A stretch of DNA of 64,000 bases from Sporosarcina sp. FSL W7-1349. GTDB lineage: Bacteria; Bacillota; Bacilli; Bacillales_A; Planococcaceae. The position numbers were made by a program, and so were the translations under genes. Below, in pieces: positions 59,878 to 64,000 of this stretch (position 1 is the stretch's first letter; every line of letters starts with the position of its first letter). The stretch lies in assembly GCF_038003045.1 (NCBI RefSeq), contig NZ_JBBOOK010000001.1, positions 1,674,001 to 1,738,000 of the forward strand, written 5' to 3'. The notes beneath the pieces were generated by a model. It was not told where the DNA came from and ran no database searches. It worked only from the letters and a program-made list of their open reading frames with translations.

Positions 59878-60897
59878 TTAATCTTTCATCTTCGGATCAA
59901 GTGCATCACGCAATCCATCGCCGATCAAGTTGAATGCGATCATCAAGATACTCAATACGACGGCCGGAAAGAACAACATATGCGGCTGGTATTCCAGAAA
60001 CCTATAACCGTCATTGATCAATGTTCCAAGCGAAGCTTTTGGTGCCTGCAACCCGAGACCGATGAAGCTGAGGAACGCTTCGAAGAAGATCGCCGTCGGA
60101 ATCGTGAACATCATATTGATGATGACGATCGCCATAATATTCGGCAACAAATGTTTTTTGATGATCCGCCCGTCACTGGCACCGAGTGTTTTCGCCGCCA
60201 GGACGAATTCCTGGTTTTTGAATTTCAGCACTTGTCCTCGAACGATCCGCGACATCCCGATCCAGCCCGTAATGGATATGGCGATAATGATGGACCAAAT
60301 GCCCGGCTTCATGACCATGATCATCAAAATGACGATGACGAGCGTCGGAATCCCAATTAGGATTTCCGCAATCCGCTGCATAATATCATCAACGCGGCCG
60401 CCATAATAGCCGGAAATCCCGCCGTAGATGACACCGATCAGCATATCGATGACGGCCGCCACAAAAGCGATGTACAGGGAGATTTGCGTTCCTTTCCACA
60501 GACGGCTGAACAAATCGCGTCCCAAGCTGTCCGTCCCGAACCAATAATACTCTTCGACTTTTTTCATTTCATAAAGATTGACGACTTTGGATCCGAGCTT
60601 TCCTTCCCCATCCGCAATGCCAAGATTTTCAAGACCCGGGATCTTCGGCGGCAGATTGGCGTGAGTGACCCGGACGTTTTCGGGGTCATGCGGCACCATG
60701 GACGGACCGACGAATGCCATGAAGATGAGAAATAACAGGATGAACACACTGAAAATAGCGGCTTTATTTTTCCGGATACGCAGCCAGGCGTCTTGCCAGA
60801 AGCTCAAACTCGGCTTGGAAATCTTCTCAGCCTGATGGCTATCCACGATGATTCGTTCAAATGATTCCTTCGGTAATTCTTCTATGGGTTGGGTCAT
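59878..60897 (-). CDS. oppC: Oligopeptide ABC transporter permease OppC
   Basis: 339 residues. N-terminal helix with signal-anchor (AAIFSVFILLFLIFMAFVGP), an external loop of about 100 residues, then the permease core with EAA motif FVLAAKTLGASDGRIIKKHL and LPNIMAIVI. Overlaps oppB by 4 nt (ATGA). Pairs with OppB. Confidence 0.94.
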   Translation of the reverse strand: MTQPIEELPKESFERIIVDSHQAEKISKPSLSFWQDAWLRIRKNKAAIFSVFILLFLIFMAFVGPSMVPHDPENVRVTHANLPPKIPGLENLGIADGEGKLGSKVVNLYEMKKVEEYYWFGTDSLGRDLFSRLWKGTQISLYIAFVAAVIDMLIGVIYGGISGYYGGRVDDIMQRIAEILIGIPTLVIVILMIMVMKPGIWSIIIAISITGWIGMSRIVRGQVLKFKNQEFVLAAKTLGASDGRIIKKHLLPNIMAIVIINMMFTIPTAIFFEAFLSFIGLGLQAPKASLGTLINDGYRFLEYQPHMLFFPAVVLSILMIAFNLIGDGLRDALDPKMKD

Positions 60898-61826
60898 GAT
60901 TTGGCACCTCCAGACAAACGGATCCGCGGATCAATGACGCCGTATAAAATATCGACGATTAGAATAATGACGATCAAGAATACAGAGAAGAACATCGTAG
61001 TTCCCATAATGACGGAATAATCATTTGAGTTGATCGATTTGACGAATTGTTCACCGATTCCAGGGATAGCAAAGATCTGTTCCACGACAAGGGAGCCTGT
61101 CAACAGACTGGCCGCCACTGGCCCCAATACGGTAATGAGGGGAATCAAGGCATTCCGGAAAGCATGCTTGAATGCTATTTCAAACCAGTTGGCGCCTTTC
61201 GCTTTAGCGAGCAAGATATAATCCGAATTCAATACTTCAATCATTTCCGTTCGAATGAAACGGGCTGCCATCGCAATCGGCCCCATCGCAAGCGCAATTG
61301 ATGGAAGCACGCTCGATTTCCAGCCTTTCCAAAGACCGACGTCAAACCATTGCCAATGCACGGCAAATACATATTGCAATAAGGCTGCGAATACGAAAGA
61401 AGGGATGGAGACTCCTAAAATCGCAATGACCGTACTGCCGTAGTCCCATATCGTATCTTGCTTCAATGCCGCAATCATTCCGAGGACAATGCCGACCAAT
61501 GTGCCGAACAACAGTGCTTGACCACCAAGTATCATTGAATACTTCAACTTTTTCACAATCAACGTCATGACGTCGGCGTTCTTATATTGGAAAGACACAC
61601 CAAAATCCCCTTTTGCCAAATTGCCCATATACCGGACGTACTGGACAGGCAACGGATCATTCAACCCATATTTTTCATAAACGACTTCCCGCTGCTCTTG
61701 TGATAATTTTGCTGCGGAGGCGAGCGGGGAACCGGGCAGCAGTTTCATCAAGATGAAAGTAAACGTCGCTATGAGGAATAGGGAGATGAACATGTAAACG
61801 ACTCGCTTCGTTATATATTTCGCCAT
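60894..61826 (-). CDS. oppB: Oligopeptide ABC transporter permease OppB
   Basis: 310 residues from ATG 61826, which follows GCAGGAGGTGC; an upstream in-frame start lacks a binding site. MAKYITKRVVYMFISLFLIA, then FVFAALLQYVFAVHWQWFDV and the EAA segment YILLAKAKGANWFEIAFKHA with FRNALIPLITVLGPV. A terminator separates it from oppA, so expression is lower than that of the binding protein. Confidence 0.94.
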   Translation of the reverse strand: MAKYITKRVVYMFISLFLIATFTFILMKLLPGSPLASAAKLSQEQREVVYEKYGLNDPLPVQYVRYMGNLAKGDFGVSFQYKNADVMTLIVKKLKYSMILGGQALLFGTLVGIVLGMIAALKQDTIWDYGSTVIAILGVSIPSFVFAALLQYVFAVHWQWFDVGLWKGWKSSVLPSIALAMGPIAMAARFIRTEMIEVLNSDYILLAKAKGANWFEIAFKHAFRNALIPLITVLGPVAASLLTGSLVVEQIFAIPGIGEQFVKSINSNDYSVIMGTTMFFSVFLIVIILIVDILYGVIDPRIRLSGGAKS

Positions 61827-61902
61827 CTTTTGCACCTCCTGCAAATTATCTCCTGTCTGATCGTCGTTTATTATGAAAACTGGCATAAATTCCTTTTTAT
61901 TA

Positions 61903-61943
61903 AAAAAGAGAGTACATGGTTGTGCTCACCATATACTCTCTTT
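61903..61943 (-). terminator. Leaky terminator between oppA and oppB
   Basis: AAAGAGAGTATATGGT pairs with ACCATGTACTCTCTTT around a 9-nt loop, followed by TTTTAATAAA on the minus strand. Such an internal terminator sets the excess of binding protein over membrane subunits. Confidence 0.88.
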
Positions 61944-61974
61944 AGTATGAGATTTTACAGGCTATATCATCCCA

Positions 61975-63693
61975 TTACTCTTTTCCGGAAATGTACGTCC
62001 ATTTAAAGGAGTAGTCCCCACCGAATGGGTGTGTGACAAGCCCTTTGACATACGGTTTCATGAGAGCTGCACGCCCGCGTTGGTACTGTGGTGCAATAGC
62101 AGCATCATCTTCCAAAAGAATCTTTTCAGCTTTTGCAAAAGCTTCGTAGCGGGCAACCGGATCATCCGCAAGTTCAACTTTTGTCGCTTCGACCAATTGA
62201 TCCAATTCCGGATTCGAGTAGCCCGTCAAGTTTTGCGGACTGTCGGTAGTGAACAGTTCCATAAAGGAAATCGGATCCGAGAAATCCGCTCCCCAACCTG
62301 CGTTTTGAATATCGAAGTCACTGCTGTTATCCAATTTCAGGCGGACAGCGAACGGCACTTCTTTCAAATTGATCGTAAGTCCTGGGAGATTGCGTTCAAA
62401 CTCGGATTTGAACCACTCTTGCTGCTTCTTCGCGTTTTCTGTATCGCCGCCAAGAAGTTCCAGTGTCACTTGATCAGTACCTAGCTCTTCCAAGCCTTTT
62501 TCCCAATATTTTTTCGCTTCGTCCACATTGTATTCGAGATATTCGCCGCTATAATCACGGAAGTCTTTTCCATCTTCGTCATACGTGAACTCAACCGGGA
62601 CCAGGTAGTTCGCCGGAAGGGAACCGTTTGCCAGAATAGCGTCCGTCAATTCCTGTTTGTTGAACGCGCGAGCTATTGCTTTACGAATGTTCTCATTCGC
62701 GAGCGGGGTCGCTTTCCCGTTACGTTCTTGGTTCAATTTAAAGTAGAACACAGACGTTTCCAATTCATGTACCACTTCCGGATTATCCGTGTACTGCATC
62801 GCATATTCGGAAGATAGGACGGTTCGGTCGATTTGTCCCTGTTCATATAGTTTCACTGCCGTAGCAGTTTCCTTTACGACATTGACTGTGATTTCATCAA
62901 GCTTCACAGTGTCTTTATCCCAATACTGATCATTCTTCACATACTTCCAGTCGCCTGTCCCATCCCAATCCGTCAATTTGAACGGACCGTTATATAACAT
63001 TGCATCTGAATTGGCTGCATACTTGTCCCCGTGTTCCGTTACAAAGTCCTCATTCAATGGAAAAAATGTCGGGAACGCCATAAGGGATAAGAAGTACGCC
63101 ACTGGATTTTCAAGTTCGATAACGAGAGTCTTGTCATCTTCCGCCCGGATCCCGAGGTCAGTAATCTCCGCTTCCCCTTTTCCGATTTCCGTTGCGTTTT
63201 TCACCATGCCGGCCATCAAGTAAGGGCCGTACGGCGACGCGGTGTCCGGATCGATCGCCCGTTGCCAAGAATAGACGAAATCATGGGCAGTCACGGGATC
63301 TCCATTAGACCATTTGGCATCATCACGGATTTTGAATGTGTACGTTTTACCATCATCGCTAATTTCAGGTTCGCCTTCCGCCATTGCCGGAACCGGCATA
63401 CTTTCTTGGTCAAGGCTGTAAAGGCCTTCCATAACATTGCTCAAGACGAGGAAGCTGACTTGGTCCTCCGCAATGGAAAGGTCCATCGAAGGGATTTCAG
63501 CAGCTTCGATCAAATGCAGCACCTGTTCCGCATCGGGCTCTCCTGCCTCTTCCGTGTTTCCTTCTTCCTTGTCTTGTCCATTCTCAGTCGGAGTGGACGT
63601 ATCTTCCTCCGTTTCATTCTTTCCGCCACAAGCAGCTAGGAAAACGCTCACAATGAGCAATAGGCTCAACAGCCAAACTAAACGATGCTTCAA
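61975..63693 (-). CDS. oppA: Oligopeptide-binding lipoprotein OppA
   Basis: About 572 residues from TTG 63693, with GGGAGGT 8 nt upstream; the ATG at 63744 would put 17 extra residues before the signal peptide. Lipobox SVFLAACGGK, an acidic linker (ETEEDTSTPTENGQDKEEGN), then the SBP5 fold: SIAEDQVSFLVLSNVMEGLY, FKIRDDAKWSNGDPVTAHDF and YSWQRAIDPDTASPYGPYL. It catches oligopeptides at the cell surface. First gene of oppABCDF. Confidence 0.94.
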   Translation of the reverse strand: MKHRLVWLLSLLLIVSVFLAACGGKNETEEDTSTPTENGQDKEEGNTEEAGEPDAEQVLHLIEAAEIPSMDLSIAEDQVSFLVLSNVMEGLYSLDQESMPVPAMAEGEPEISDDGKTYTFKIRDDAKWSNGDPVTAHDFVYSWQRAIDPDTASPYGPYLMAGMVKNATEIGKGEAEITDLGIRAEDDKTLVIELENPVAYFLSLMAFPTFFPLNEDFVTEHGDKYAANSDAMLYNGPFKLTDWDGTGDWKYVKNDQYWDKDTVKLDEITVNVVKETATAVKLYEQGQIDRTVLSSEYAMQYTDNPEVVHELETSVFYFKLNQERNGKATPLANENIRKAIARAFNKQELTDAILANGSLPANYLVPVEFTYDEDGKDFRDYSGEYLEYNVDEAKKYWEKGLEELGTDQVTLELLGGDTENAKKQQEWFKSEFERNLPGLTINLKEVPFAVRLKLDNSSDFDIQNAGWGADFSDPISFMELFTTDSPQNLTGYSNPELDQLVEATKVELADDPVARYEAFAKAEKILLEDDAAIAPQYQRGRAALMKPYVKGLVTHPFGGDYSFKWTYISGKE

Positions 63694-63884
63694 ATGAATG
63701 ACCTCCCTTTCAGTTCTAAAATGTTGTATAGCCCAAGTCCACATATCACTGTCCTAATATAATGAAGTCTGTAAATTTAATTCACCATTAGTTACGTGGA
63801 ATGCTTTATATTAGAGAACGGAGAATCATTCTTTGATTTCATCTCATCAAATCTTTAAAATACTGAAATAAAGGAGGCATCGCT

Positions 63885-64000
63885 ATGAATAAAGCCATCC
63901 GATATTTCTTCTTAGGGCAACTTATTACCGTTGTCCTTGTATTGTTATTCCATAATGAATTTTCACTTCTCGCCTATGTAAATATGTCATTTTCCGTCGG
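63885..64000 (+). CDS. DUF3899-like membrane protein, 3' end outside the window
   Basis: From ATG 63885, after AAAGGAGG: MNKAIRYFFLGQLITVVLVL and LFHNEFSLLAYVNMSFSVG, a two-span N-terminus like that of DUF3899 proteins of Bacillales (typical INISF motif here VNMSF). Divergent from oppA. Only 38 codons are visible. Confidence 0.65.
   Translation, partial: MNKAIRYFFLGQLITVVLVLLFHNEFSLLAYVNMSFSV

Overview
The window is chromosomal DNA of a low-to-moderate GC, endospore-forming Firmicute (Bacillales), most likely Planococcaceae such as Sporosarcina or a close relative. The evidence is the sporulation genes (spoVIF, YjcZ-type, spoVAC/AD/AE, cotZ, cotO) and a block colinear with the B. subtilis opp-spx-mecA-yjbF..yjbP and cotO/cotZ-yjcC..yjcH regions. 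Genus is inference; no rRNA is present.

1-14.7 kb: a minus-strand catabolic operon for a branched acyl compound (isovalerate/leucine type, or acyclic terpenoid 'Atu' type). From its promoter it encodes a biotin carrier protein, acyl-CoA carboxylase carboxyltransferase, SDR, a small AtuA-like C-terminal domain protein, enoyl-CoA hydratase, AtuA-type protein, a second hydratase, isovaleryl-CoA-type dehydrogenase and three acyl-CoA synthetases, the last cut by the window edge. A divergent sigma-54 activator (CBS-PAS-AAA+-Fis) sits beside a near-perfect -24/-12 promoter facing the operon. No biotin carboxylase gene is present in the visible part.

14.7-30.5 kb: an accessory, decaying region. It holds a truncated fabG, an intact AbrB-type membrane protein, a wrecked Asp/Glu racemase, a TSUP exporter, an EamA pseudogene abutting an AraC fragment, an IS1182 element, relics of IS3, IS91 and IS110, a Lnu(B)-like nucleotidyltransferase with a Cys-rich leader ORF, small phage-type genes, a manganese catalase, and a broken tyrosine integrase pointing at the 3' end of tRNA-Val(GAC). 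The last part looks like an old integrated element.

30.6-36.4 kb: glnQHMP-like amino-acid ABC transporter, PgpA/YutG-like phosphatase, and yjcH-yjcG-yjcF.

36.6-41.2 kb: sporulation block: spoVIF, YjcZ-type peptide, a four-gene YhcN-type lipoprotein-spoVAC-spoVAD-spoVAE operon with a sigma-G-like promoter, divergent cotZ with a sigma-K-like promoter and a His-rich insert, and cotO.

41.3-57.5 kb: mgtE, prpE, rluD-like, nadK, relQ, yjbL, yjbJ, yjbI, spxH (yjbH), pepF, coiA, mecA, spx and a secreted DUF4015-type glycoside hydrolase. SpxH, Spx and MecA together make a ClpXP/ClpCP proteolysis and stress/competence control neighbourhood. Within it, a NERD-domain gene is bracketed by two arrays (8 and 5 units) of an ~82-bp repeat built from ACAGTT words spaced ~19-21 bp; this is the most striking unexplained structure.

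57.5-64 kb: a ~300-bp hairpin-rich intergenic element with an IS200/IS605-like end, then oppABCDF (minus strand) and the start of a DUF3899-like membrane protein.
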